Assembly (NCBI RefSeq): GCF_036046055.1
Contig: NZ_CP107939.1
Coordinates: 4,650,001 to 4,714,000 of the forward strand
Length of the DNA: 64,000 nucleotides
Direction of reading: 5' to 3'
Origin: Nocardia sp. NBC_00403
GTDB lineage: Bacteria; Actinomycetota; Actinomycetes; Mycobacteriales; Mycobacteriaceae
In this document: positions 24,579 through 32,608 of the stretch, in pieces
How the letters are laid out: each line of letters opens with the position of its first letter
Position numbering within the stretch: the stretch's first letter is position 1
Made by a program: the position numbers and the translations under genes
The notes under the pieces: model-generated
Told to the model about the DNA's origin: nothing
Databases searched by the model: none
Seen by the model: only the letters and a program-made list of their open reading frames with translations

Positions 24579-25531
24579 TCAGCGGATCTCGACCACCACT
24601 TTGCCGAGGGCGCGTCCCGTACCGACGTGGGCCAGCGCGTTCGCGGTCTCGTCGAGGGGGAAACTGCGGTCGATGTGGATACCGATCCGTCCCGCGGCAC
24701 ACGACTCCGCGAGGGGTGTGAAGTGCGCGGGCCCTTCCTTCACCGCGAGGACCCCGAGCCCGCGGCCGGTCACTATTCCGGCGACCACGCCGACTGTCGT
24801 CAACCGCAGCAACGCGCGTGTGGTGCCGCCGACGCAGCGGTACCGGCCGCCACGCGCGACCGACCTGCGATAGGCGAAGACCGACCGGTGGGCGACGAGG
24901 TCGAGCACCCGGTCGTACGGTCCGGTTCGGGTGAAGTCCTCAGCGCGATAGTCGATGACCTCGTCAGCGCCGAGCGTGCGCATGAACGCCAGTTTGGCGG
25001 CGTTGTCCACCCCGGTCACATGCGCCCCGGCACTCTTGGCCAACTGGATCGCAAACGCTCCGGACCCGCCGCCCGCTCCGTTGATCAACACCGACATACC
25101 GGCTGCGATGCCGGCCGTGCCCTGCAGTGCGATCGCCCCGCCTGTGGCAGCGTCGACGCCTCGGCGAAGCTCAGCGACACCGGTTTGTGGGCCAGCGCCG
25201 ATTCAGGAACCACGGCATATTCCGCGAATCCACCCTTGAGCATGAGATTGTCGCCGTAGACCTCGTCACCCGGTGCGAACAGTGTGACCTCGGAGCCGAC
25301 GACTTCGACCCGTCCGGCGATATCGGATCCGAGAACCGGGCGCCTGGGTGCCCGGAGCCCGCCGATTCGCGAATACAGCGGCGTCCCCCGCAGTGTCTCC
25401 CAGTCGGAGAGGTTGATCGACGTCGCGTACACCTGGACGAGCACCTGTTTCGGCCCTGGGGGAGGCGCTGGGACCTCCGCGATCGACAGCACCTCGGGGC
25501 CGCCGTAGCGGTCGTACACGACGGCCCTCAT
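24579..25531 (-). pseudogene. Zinc-independent quinone oxidoreductase-like MDR, single-base frameshift
   Basis: Two frames make one medium-chain dehydrogenase/reductase. From ATG 25531: MRAVVYDRYGGPEVLSIAEVPAPPPGPKQVLVQVYATSINLSDWETLRG, the VLGSDIAGRVEVVG region and LSFAEASTLPQAG. After the break comes MSVLINGAGGGSGAFAIQLAKSAGAHVTG (NADP-binding AxxGxxG-type loop), and the end is LAHVGTGRALGKVVVEI. The shift lies in a C-run at 25136-25139 (one C short of the five needed). It could be a real inactivating mutation or a homopolymer sequencing error. If corrected, the gene gives a 317-residue NADPH:quinone reductase family protein. Confidence 0.78.
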
Positions 25532-25672
25532 GCGATTCCAGCACCGAGGATCGAGCGACAGCCTGACACATGACAAACTCTAGTCGGCGGGCCGCCCCGC
25601 GACCGGCGAACTGTGCGTCGGCATTCGGCGCGACTCGCCGAACCCTCTCCCGCAAACCAGCAACGTCCTGTA

Positions 25673-25776
25673 TTACCGCGTGACGCGCGGGTCCGACAGG
25701 CCACGCGAAACCCCCCAAAGATTAACGGGCCGAGACTATCTCGACATCCACCAACGCACTGAAATGCCGAATACCG
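25673..25776. repeat. Dispersed palindromic repeat, diverged copy E
   Basis: The left end TTACCGCGTGACGCGCG and right end CCAACGCACTGAAATGCCGA are diverged from the family consensus. The interior AGATTAACGGGCCG is shared with copy F at 575-678. Confidence 0.45.
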
Positions 25777-25889
25777 TGTGCTTTTACCCCTCGCTCCGCC
25801 GCCCCGGGGACAAGCAGCCAGATGTTGCCCGGCCCCGGTGCAGCCTTGCGTTCAGTCGTCGTCGTTCAACGCAACTACTCGGTGCTTGA

Positions 25890-26309
25890 TCAGTGCTGCT
25901 GGGCCGTGATGTTAAACATCCAGCTGATTCCGAACTTGTCCACGAGCGAGCCCGCCTCGTCGCCCCACACCTGCTCTTCGAGTGGCAGCGTTACGGTGCC
26001 GCCGACCGAAAGCTTCTCGAAGTAGCCGCGGAGTTCGTCGTCGCCACCGACGAAGACCGCAACGTTGTTACCTGGCTGATAAGGCGGGTGGCCAGGCCGG
26101 TCGTCCGGGAAGTCCCATCCCATCAGCGTGTAGCCCGCCTGCGTGTCAAGCTGGGCGTGCATGACGTTGTCAGCGTTGGGCGATTCCGGTGAGCCAAAGT
26201 CCGCGACCGTTCCGACCTCCAACTCGCCGCCGAAGACCTCCCGATAGAACTCCATCGCTCGCCGCGCGTTGCCGTTGAACACGATGCATGGGTTGACTCC
26301 AGAACTCAC
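25890..26309 (-). CDS. VOC family protein (PhnB-like)
   Basis: A 139-residue protein of the glyoxalase/bleomycin-resistance superfamily, of the PhnB/3-demethylubiquinone methyltransferase-like type: NPCIVFNGNARRAMEFYREVFGGELEVGTVADF, then NNVAVFVGGDDELRGYFEKLSVGGTVTLPLEEQVWGDEAGSLVDKFGISWMFNI. These small dimers bind ligands or metal in paired beta-alpha-beta-beta-beta units. The function is not predictable. A perfect 15-bp palindrome lies 60 bp upstream of its start (26369-26403) and is a candidate operator. Confidence 0.88.
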   Translation of the reverse strand: MSSGVNPCIVFNGNARRAMEFYREVFGGELEVGTVADFGSPESPNADNVMHAQLDTQAGYTLMGWDFPDDRPGHPPYQPGNNVAVFVGGDDELRGYFEKLSVGGTVTLPLEEQVWGDEAGSLVDKFGISWMFNITAQQH

Positions 26310-26368
26310 TTGACGCTCCTTCGTGACGTGACCGATCGGGCTGTCCGACGGTCGTCAAGTCAGCCTTT

Positions 26369-26403
26369 CAAGTAATCACGACACCTCCTGTCGTGATTAC
26401 TTG
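26369..26403. promoter_or_regulatory. Perfect 15-bp palindrome upstream of the VOC gene
   Basis: CAAGTAATCACGACA and TGTCGTGATTACTTG are exact inverse complements around the loop CCTCC. The arms are AT-richer than the surroundings and no T-run follows on either strand, which favours an operator over an intrinsic terminator. It lies between the VOC start (26309) and the stop of the SMI1 gene (26543). Confidence 0.55.
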
Positions 26404-26435
26404 TAGAACCTGGGTACCGCTGCTGCGCCAGCGTG

Positions 26436-26494
26436 GAACGCACTCTTCTGCCGCTGGGCGCGCGTTCGCGAACGTCCGCAACTGCCGATGTCCG
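26436..26494. repeat. Dispersed palindromic repeat, copy D
   Basis: A right-end type unit GAACGCACTCTTCTGCCG runs directly into the short form GGGCGCGCGTTCG-CGAACGTCCGCAACTGCCGATG. This shows that the units can be joined in tandem. It is nearly identical to copy B over the core. Confidence 0.6.
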
Positions 26495-26542
26495 TTCGGG
26501 TTGCGAGCTGCTACTCGACGTGTGATCGAGCAGGTTGCGCGC

Positions 26543-27193
26543 TCAGTATTCCCAGGGATCGAGGCCCGCCTCATATCCGGCCGCCTCGTCCTTGTCGTGC
26601 AGGAAGCGCGGGTCCGGGTCGTCCTCGAGCCCGGCGTCGCTGAGCGGCCACCGCGGCCACTCGTTGCGCAGGAGCTTGAGTAAGAACTCGGCCATACCGC
26701 ACGGGTACACCGTCCACTCGAGGTCCAGATGCGTGTACACCGCGACCGGCCATCGGTCCGGGTCCGGATCCGCTGTGATCCAGCACAGGGTGTCGGCCGC
26801 GGCTGTGCCGCCCCAGATGAGCAGGTCCTCCAGTCGATACCGGCCCTGGTCGGGCGGAGCCCACTGGTTCACCTCCGCGTTCGTGAGCGCGGCCTCCGAG
26901 AGCCCGGAGAGTGTGAACATCTGAGGCTCAGTCGAAGAGACCGCGGGGGTGTGGATATAGATCATCCCCTCGATCCCGCCGCGGCCGAAGGCCGCGACGA
27001 AAGCCCGGTAGTCGGTCGGCAGAGAGGTGCCGTAGACCGCCTGCGCCGCACTCCAGTCGATATCGTCCCCGCAGGTCGGCCCAATGCACGACAAGACTTC
27101 CGCGAGGGCCGCTATGGCGGCGGGCTGATCCGGACTCACGCTCGAGTACCCCTCGGGTTGAGGCATCCTTGCCCGTGTAGTGCCATTGGTCAT
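26543..27193 (-). CDS. SMI1/KNR4 family protein
   Basis: This 216-residue protein has the SMI1/KNR4 fold signature: DIDWSAAQAVYGTSLPTDYRAFVAAFGRGGIEGMIYIHTP, followed by LEDLLIWGGTAAADTLCWITADPDPDRWPVAVYTHLDLEWTVYPCGMAEFLLKLL. In bacteria, many members are immunity proteins against contact-dependent or polymorphic toxins. No toxin gene is adjacent, so it may be an orphan immunity gene or serve another role. It is cytoplasmic, with no membrane segment. It starts at ATG 27193 in isolation within a repeat- and IS-rich stretch. Confidence 0.8.
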   Translation of the reverse strand: MTNGTTRARMPQPEGYSSVSPDQPAAIAALAEVLSCIGPTCGDDIDWSAAQAVYGTSLPTDYRAFVAAFGRGGIEGMIYIHTPAVSSTEPQMFTLSGLSEAALTNAEVNQWAPPDQGRYRLEDLLIWGGTAAADTLCWITADPDPDRWPVAVYTHLDLEWTVYPCGMAEFLLKLLRNEWPRWPLSDAGLEDDPDPRFLHDKDEAAGYEAGLDPWEY

Positions 27194-27358
27194 CCTTCCG
27201 ATTGTCGGCGAATGCTACGACATATCGATGGACGCGAAACGTCGGAACCTTCCCGCGCCTGAAGACTCTCCAGTCCACCTCGGAGCCTGCCACCGCCGGG
27301 CCGCTGGCCCCCCTGTAACAGCAGCCGACGTCACTCGATCAGCCCCGATTAGACGACA

Positions 27359-27550
27359 ATGCCACTGGGCGCGCTGAGCCTCGAACACACCATCGCGCTC
27401 TACCGCGCGATCCCGAACTCCGAGTTGGCGGTTTTGCCTGGTGCTTCGCACCTGTTGGTTGTCGAGAAGCCCGGTGAGGTCTACCGCTCGGTCGGCGCAT
27501 TCCTCACCTCCGAGGCGCCGCGGACCTGGCAGCCGATCCGCCGAGCGTGA
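27359..27550 (+). pseudogene. Alpha/beta hydrolase C-terminal remnant
   Basis: The short frame LEHTIALYRAIPNSELAVLPGASHLLVVEKPGEVYRSVGAFLTSE is the last 50 residues of an alpha/beta hydrolase, including the catalytic His region PGASHLLVVEKP. No nucleophile elbow or core domain exists upstream. The start of the fragment (ATGCCACTGGGCGCGC) resembles the left end of the dispersed repeat, so a repeat copy may mark the deletion point. Confidence 0.6.
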
Positions 27551-27569
27551 CCTGAGCCGACCCGCCGCA

Positions 27570-28895
27570 CTAGTTCGGTTCGGCATCGGGCGCTTCGCCC
27601 GATGCCCGTTCGCACTCCGCCACTCGGTCGCGCAGGAACGCCCGCTCGGCATCATTGTCGGTCAGCGTTGCGGCGCGGGCGAACTCGGCGCGGGCCTCGT
27701 GGTGGCGGCCGAGGTGCACGAGCAGGTCGCCCCGGACGGCGGGCAGCAGGTGGTAGCTGTCGAGCACACCGGCTGCGACCAGTGCGTCGACGAGTTCGAG
27801 TCCAGCGGCGGGGCCGTGCACCTTGCTCACTGCCACGGCCCGATTCAGTTCGACGATGGGGGATGGGAATCGTTCGGCGAGAACCGCATACAGGCCTGCG
27901 ATGCGTCGCCAGTCGGTCTGCTCGGCGCTGGGCGCCATAGCGTGGACCGCGGCGATGGCCGCCTGCAGAGTGTAGCGGCCCGGCGGCAGGCCGCGGTTCC
28001 TATCGATTGCGTGGGCGCGGGCGAGGGCGGCGAAGCCGCGGCGGATCAGCAGCTGGTCCCAGCGGGATCGTTCCTGATCTGCCAGGAGGACAAGGGTTTT
28101 CGCCGGACCGACGCGAGCCCGCGAGCGTGAGGCCTGCAGCTCCAGCAGCGCGAGCAGACCGTGCGCTTCCGCCTCTTCCGGCATCAGCGTGGCGAGCATT
28201 CGTGCCAACCGCAGCGCGTCTTCGCACAGCTCGACGCGCAGCCAATCCTCGCCCGCGGTCGCCGAGTACCCCTCGTTGAAGATCAGATAGATGACCTCGA
28301 GCACGGAGTCGAGGCGGGCGGCCAGCTCGGCGCCGTGCGGTACCGCATACGGAACGCGGCGTGCGGTGATCGTCCGCTTGGCGCGCACGATGCGTTGGGC
28401 GACAGTCGATTCCGGGACCACAAACGCCCGCGCGATTTCCTCGGTGGTCAGGCCGCCGACCAAGCGCAGCGTCAAGGCGACGCGCGCCTGCGACGACAGC
28501 ACCGGATGGCAGGCGGTGAAGATCATCCGCAGCAGATCGTCCTCGATCGCCGGGTCCGGATCCAGCGCCACCGACAGTCCCGGCTGCTCCTGCTGCTCGG
28601 TCGCGAGTTCGCGACCGAGCAGCAGGAGCTTGCGCGCGAAAGTCTGATTGCGCCGGACCAGATCGATCGCCCGATGCTTCGCGGTGAGCATGAGCCAGCC
28701 GCCCGGATTCGGCGGCACCCCGTCGCGTGGCCACTGCTCCAACGCGGCGACCAGCGCGTCCTGGGCCAGCTCTTCGGCGGTGTTGATATCGCCGACAATG
28801 CGCGTCAGGCCCGCGACGAGGCGCGGCCACTCCATCCGCCACACCGCCTCGACGGCGCGACCCGGGTGCTGTTCGGACGGCTGCTCACGACTCAT
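27570..28895 (-). CDS. ECF RNA polymerase sigma factor, ECF42 type with C-terminal extension
   Basis: A 441-residue sigma-70 family protein. Region 2 is AVWRMEWPRLVAGLTRIVGDINTAEELAQDALVAALEQWP and NPGGWLMLTAKHRAIDLVRR. Region 4 is LTLRLVGGLTTEEIARAFVVPESTVAQRIVRAKRTI. The remaining 230 residues are the large helical TPR-like (DUF6596) extension found in ECF42 sigma factors, which replaces an anti-sigma factor in control. The adjacent upstream gene encodes a DGPF/YciI protein, the usual partner of this group. The pair is read leftward with 15 bp between them. Confidence 0.9.
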   Translation of the reverse strand: MSREQPSEQHPGRAVEAVWRMEWPRLVAGLTRIVGDINTAEELAQDALVAALEQWPRDGVPPNPGGWLMLTAKHRAIDLVRRNQTFARKLLLLGRELATEQQEQPGLSVALDPDPAIEDDLLRMIFTACHPVLSSQARVALTLRLVGGLTTEEIARAFVVPESTVAQRIVRAKRTITARRVPYAVPHGAELAARLDSVLEVIYLIFNEGYSATAGEDWLRVELCEDALRLARMLATLMPEEAEAHGLLALLELQASRSRARVGPAKTLVLLADQERSRWDQLLIRRGFAALARAHAIDRNRGLPPGRYTLQAAIAAVHAMAPSAEQTDWRRIAGLYAVLAERFPSPIVELNRAVAVSKVHGPAAGLELVDALVAAGVLDSYHLLPAVRGDLLVHLGRHHEARAEFARAATLTDNDAERAFLRDRVAECERASGEAPDAEPN

Positions 28896-28910
28896 CGGCG
28901 TCGAATCCGA

Positions 28911-29267
28911 TCAGGCGGGCTCGTCGAGCTGTCGAATTTCGACATCGACCTCCCAGTTCGGCCCGTGGGCCTCCAGGAAGCGCGACGACCACTCCACCGC
29001 TTCCGCCTTCGACTTGGTCTGCAGCAGGAAGTATCCGCCGACAACCTCTTTGGACTCGGTGAACGGTCCGTCGAGCACGGTGAGCTTGCCGCCGGACAGC
29101 GAGATCCGCGTCGCCTCGGCGATCGGGTGCAGCCCCGCGGTGTCCAGCAGCACCCCCGCCTTGGTCATGTCCTCGACCACCTTGCCGATGGCTTCCATCA
29201 TCGCGTCGTCCGGCACCTCCGCGGGGGCGGTGGACCTATCGAGGCGGATCAGCATCATGTATCGCAT
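28911..29267 (-). CDS. YciI-like DGPF domain protein
   Basis: The 118-residue protein has MRYMMLIRLDRSTAPAEVPDD at the start and the diagnostic TVLDGPFTESKEVVGGYFLLQTKSKAEAVEW in the middle. It is a ferredoxin-like alpha+beta fold. DGPF proteins are encoded next to ECF42 sigma factors and are thought to be their targets or signalling partners. Here it is the first gene of the pair, with the sigma gene following after 15 bp. No catalytic activity is established. Confidence 0.9.
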   Translation of the reverse strand: MRYMMLIRLDRSTAPAEVPDDAMMEAIGKVVEDMTKAGVLLDTAGLHPIAEATRISLSGGKLTVLDGPFTESKEVVGGYFLLQTKSKAEAVEWSSRFLEAHGPNWEVDVEIRQLDEPA

Positions 29268-29466
29268 AGCGGCATCCTTTGCTCGTCGTCGTCAGGATCG
29301 TTCGATCCTCACTCCACTGCATCGAACGGCCACGGCCGGAATCGACATCGCCCGGGGAACTCTTCTGCGAATTTGTCGCTGTGCTGCCCTGGGCGCAGGA
29401 CCGATCCTGCCACTCACGGCGGCGCTGGGGCGTGCGGTCGGCGACTTCGGCGCAGGTTGCCGACCG

Positions 29467-29855
29467 TCAGCGGCTGGGCTCGGCGTCGGTCGGCGCGGCC
29501 CACGGGCCGGTGTGGTGGGCGGCGCGCGCGGTCCAGCGGCCGTGGTCGTAGGTGACCCGGACGGGGTGGTCGAAGGCGGCGGTGACGTTGTCGGTGGTGA
29601 CCGTGTCGATGGCGGGGCCGCTGGCGACGGTGCGGCCGTCCGCGATGAGCAGTGCGTGGGTGGTGGTGCTCGGAAGTTCCTCGAGGTGGTGGGTGACCAG
29701 CACCGAGGCGACCTCGGGATGCGTGTCGCCGAGGGTGTCGATGGTTTCCAGCAATTGTTCGCGGGGCCGCCACGTCCAAGCCGGTGGACGGCTCGTCGAA
29801 CAGCAGCGAGCGCGGTTTCGCGATGAGGGCGCGGGCGATGAGGGTGCGGCCGCGT
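29467..29855 (-). pseudogene. ABC transporter ATPase, 3' half (split gene)
   Basis: Read leftward, the fragment begins GRTLIARALIAKPRSLLFDEPSTGLDVAA (Walker B and D-loop) and ends with the H-loop part ASVLVTHHLEELPSTTTHALLIADGRTVASGPAIDTVTTDNVTAAF. A one-base insertion in a C-run near 29775 shifts frame between GLDVAA and REQLLETIDTLG. The missing first half, up to LSQGERG, lies at 34190-34642 across a 4.34-kb insertion. Both parts overlap by the 7-bp repeat at the junctions. Confidence 0.85.
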
Positions 29856-29985
29856 GGCTAGGCAGGTGGATTCTGGCGTGGGACCGGCAGATCAACCACC
29901 TCAGCGGAGGCCGGGGCGTCTATGCCTGTGACCCCCAACGGCCACAGCTACGAACTCTTCACCACCGTGCCCTGAAGGGGTCGCC

Positions 29986-30051
29986 GACTGGTGGGCTCGC
30001 GTAATCAACTGTCGCGGCTTGTCGAGGGTTGAATACGCGATCTCACCAGTC
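29986..30051. repeat. 24-bp inverted repeat with 18-bp core, possible recombination site
   Basis: The left arm starts GACTGGTGGGCTCGCGTAAT (29986-30009) and the right arm ends ACGCGATCTCACCAGTC (30028-30051). They match as inverse complements at 20 of 24 positions around the core TGTCGCGGCTTGTCGAGG. Two inverted binding arms around a core is the geometry of a tyrosine recombinase crossover site. A third arm plus core is at 31051-31093. Confidence 0.55.
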
Positions 30052-30172
30052 AGGAACCCCAGGTCGACGCGAGTGCCGTGGGCAATGCTGGCCGCCAGCC
30101 CGACCAAGCGCTCCTCGCCGCCTCCGACGTAGCCGAGATTTTCCAGGCGGCCCAGGGCGGCCCAATTCCGCT

Positions 30173-30622
30173 CTAGTATCCCGAGCGCCTCTTGCGCTCC
30201 TGCTCGCGTTGCTTGTCGTCCTGGTCGCTCTGCTCGCGCTGCTTGCGCTGCTTCTCTTGCTCATCGCTACGCTCACGTTCGCGGCGTTGTGCGCGCTCGG
30301 AGATGGTCTCGCCGCTGGCATTCCACAAGAGCAAGGTTGCGCCCGCCCCGCAGTCCCGAGTGAATGTCACGGTGTCGGCGGGGGCGATCGGAAACTCGGG
30401 TTCGTGCAGTATCCGCAAATCGCTACACAGGGCGATCATGGTCGCGGTGGCGGCTTCGGCAGCGGTATTGGTGCAGGTGACTTCGAGGCGCGATGCGATC
30501 GGCACCGGAACACAGTTCACCTTGTCCCAAGGTGCGGCGTGCGCCAACGGCGCCGCGAGCATTGTTCCCGCTGCCGCGGCGACGGCAACCAATCCTGCGT
30601 GTACCGACCGACGAATTCGCAA
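30173..30622 (-). CDS. Secreted protein with charged coiled C-terminus
   Basis: I place the start at TTG 30622, preceded by GGAGG at a good distance; an ATG upstream at 30664 lacks this. The 149 residues begin with an export signal (VHAGLVAVAAAAGTMLAAPLAHAAP). The middle has three cysteines (VNCVPVP, VTCTNT, ALCSDL) and a fourth at TRDCGAG, so two disulfides are likely. The last 45 residues are almost only Glu, Arg, Gln, Lys, Asp and Ser (ERAQRRERERSDEQEKQRKQ), an extended charged helix. It is the only cargo-like gene in the element. Function is unknown. Confidence 0.7.
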   Translation of the reverse strand: MRIRRSVHAGLVAVAAAAGTMLAAPLAHAAPWDKVNCVPVPIASRLEVTCTNTAAEAATATMIALCSDLRILHEPEFPIAPADTVTFTRDCGAGATLLLWNASGETISERAQRRERERSDEQEKQRKQREQSDQDDKQREQERKRRSGY

Positions 30623-31050
30623 GGGGAACCTCCAGGGTGTGTGTCCGCCGAGCGACGTTTCCACTCAGCCCGCACGGTCATCCTGTCAGCTCGGGCCGGT
30701 GCTGACATGCCCCGAATTCCCACCGACGAATAGTCGGACATACCAGGCACCACGCTCCTGTCACGGTGCAATACCGATAAACCGGTGGTGATCCTTGCCG
30801 GTATGCCCATTCGCGTGGATTCTGTTGCCAGAGGCTCTCGGCGAGGAGGTGGATCCACGCGGCGAGCACCTCGCGACCCTCGATGGTAACGGTGTCGATC
30901 TTGATGTGGGCGGCCTGCACCGTGGCGCGGCCGGGCAGTTCGGTGAAGGTCAGCAGGTGAATCGCGGCGCGCTCGAATTGGGAATCGGCTGCGGCAGATC
31001 CTGTTTCGAGCAGCGGGCGCAGCTCGTCGGCGCTGTAGGGGTTCCGGACT

Positions 31051-31093
31051 GACTGGTGAGAGCGCGTATTCAGCTGTCGCGGGTTGTCGACGG
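31051..31093. repeat. Third copy of the arm-plus-core motif
   Basis: GACTGGTGAGAGCGCGTATT followed by CAGCTGTCGCGGGTTGTCGA repeats the left arm and core found at 29986-30027 with few changes. It overlaps the 3' end of the zinc-ribbon recombinase gene. Over this stretch the arm is closer to the inverse complement of the right arm at 30028-30051 than to the left arm. Confidence 0.55.
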
Positions 31094-32608
31094 TCTCCAG
31101 CCAGCGGGCGACCGGAATCTGGGGGCCGTGACGTAGCGGCTCCAGGTGGTCGCTGCTTCGGCAGCGAGTTTGGTAGTGGTGACGGGATGGAAGCCGAGGG
31201 CGTCGGCGACGACCGGGGCTGGCATCTGCTGGACGTGCTGGCGCATGGCGGAGGTTCGGGCCGCGACGTTGGCGATGCCGAGGGCTCTGAGCAACCCACC
31301 GAGTGTGTCCGGGTGCATGGGTTGTCCGGCTCGCCGGCCTGGGAACAGCCACCGCGAGTCGCGGTTGGTGGCGGTGTTCATGTTGGTGCGGTTGTCGATC
31401 CAGGCCAGGAGTAGGTCGGCGGCGGGTTGCGGAATTGGTGACGGGGGTTCGCCGAGGCGGAGCGGCACTTGCTCGCCGTCGCAGATGACGTCATCGATGG
31501 TGGGCCGGGCGATGCGGCTGAGGGGCTGGGCGTAGAGCAGGACGATGATGGCGGCCGCGCGTGAACGAAGAGGCTGGTCATCGTGGGTCAGCGTCTGCCC
31601 GATCAGTGCGATGCGGTCTTCGGGTGACATCGGCGAGCACTTGCAGGATTCGAATGTCGGCAGGCGGAGACGGCGCAGGAGTTTGCTTTCCATGCACCAG
31701 AGCAGAAAGCAGCGCAGTGCTCGCCGCCGGTGTGTGGTGTTCTCGGCGTGCCAGAGATCGATCTCGGCTTGGCCGCAGGTGTCGAGGGTGATTCCCTGGG
31801 CGGCAAGCCATTCCAGGAAATGGGTTGCTTGCCGGACCTGGTCGTCGGCGAAGCTGCGGCTGGCTTGAGTGACCGGTTTCCGTTCGGCTGCGCCGCGGAG
31901 CCGGGGTAGGACCTGCCAGGTGGCGTAGCGGCGGATGATCTGAGTGTGGTCGGCGTCGTCGATCGGTGTCAGGTGGTTGAGCAGCCAGCGTTCGAACCCG
32001 CAGACCTGCTTGTCGATCATCGGTAGGACACCGCAGGCCATAAGCAGTTCCCGAAGGTGGGCGGCTGCTCGCCAGGGCTCGGCGGTGTGGAACGCGGCAT
32101 GGGTCAGCTCGATGTTCCCGCGGCCGAGGTCGCGCAGCAGGTCCGCAGGGGTCCTGCTCTGACCTTTGCATGGGTAGAGCCACTTCAGCCCGGACAGCGG
32201 GTTGTTCATCGCGAGCATGTGCTCGGCGAACCGAACAAGCTCGGGCCGGACTCTGCCGGTGCCGTCATCGAGGAGTTCTGCAAGCCTGTCGGAGAAGGTG
32301 CAGCGGGAACACAGGCGGCGGGCATGGAGCTTGTCTTCGCGATGACAACGCGCGCATCGGTAACCGGTGCTGAATCCGGCGCAGTCGGTGCAGATCGGCT
32401 CCCGTGAGTCCGGTGCGACGCCGGGCAGGATCCGTTCTTCGTCGCATCCGGGGCAACGACCTCGGATCTTGAGGGCCCGGTCGTGGCAGGTGCGGCAGAC
32501 ATGGCCGTCGGGCCAGCCGGCCGCGAAGCATCCGAACCGGCCGCAACGGGCGCAGGTCTTCTTGTGCCAGCGCTCGAACTGCTCGACTGTCCGGTAGGCC
32601 GGACTCAC
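31070..32608 (-). CDS. Zinc-ribbon tyrosine recombinase-like protein (third recombination gene)
   Basis: The 512-residue protein starts at GTG 32608, overlapping the HTH gene by four bases. The N-terminal 130 residues contain four pairs of Cys-x2-Cys (TCARCGRFGC, CRTCHDRA, RGRCPGCDEE, CTDCAG, YRCARCHRED, LCSRC), a multi-zinc module likely to bind DNA or partner proteins. Then a SAM-like arm domain (ATHFLEWLAAQGITL) and a degenerate recombinase catalytic region follow (LLYAQPLSRIARPTIDDV, TSAMRQHVQQMPAPVVADALGFHP, WSRYV). Because the catalytic set is incomplete, it may act as an accessory to the integrase upstream. A remnant of the same family is at 1227-1673. Confidence 0.75.
   Translation of the reverse strand: MSPAYRTVEQFERWHKKTCARCGRFGCFAAGWPDGHVCRTCHDRALKIRGRCPGCDEERILPGVAPDSREPICTDCAGFSTGYRCARCHREDKLHARRLCSRCTFSDRLAELLDDGTGRVRPELVRFAEHMLAMNNPLSGLKWLYPCKGQSRTPADLLRDLGRGNIELTHAAFHTAEPWRAAAHLRELLMACGVLPMIDKQVCGFERWLLNHLTPIDDADHTQIIRRYATWQVLPRLRGAAERKPVTQASRSFADDQVRQATHFLEWLAAQGITLDTCGQAEIDLWHAENTTHRRRALRCFLLWCMESKLLRRLRLPTFESCKCSPMSPEDRIALIGQTLTHDDQPLRSRAAAIIVLLYAQPLSRIARPTIDDVICDGEQVPLRLGEPPSPIPQPAADLLLAWIDNRTNMNTATNRDSRWLFPGRRAGQPMHPDTLGGLLRALGIANVAARTSAMRQHVQQMPAPVVADALGFHPVTTTKLAAEAATTWSRYVTAPRFRSPAGWRPSTTRDS

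Noticed and set aside
30678..31050. Minus-strand frame with SADELRPLLETGSAAADSQFERAAIHLLTF
   Set aside because: The middle part has protein-like composition, but no start or family was found and it overlaps the repeated arm motif; possibly a decayed gene inside the element.
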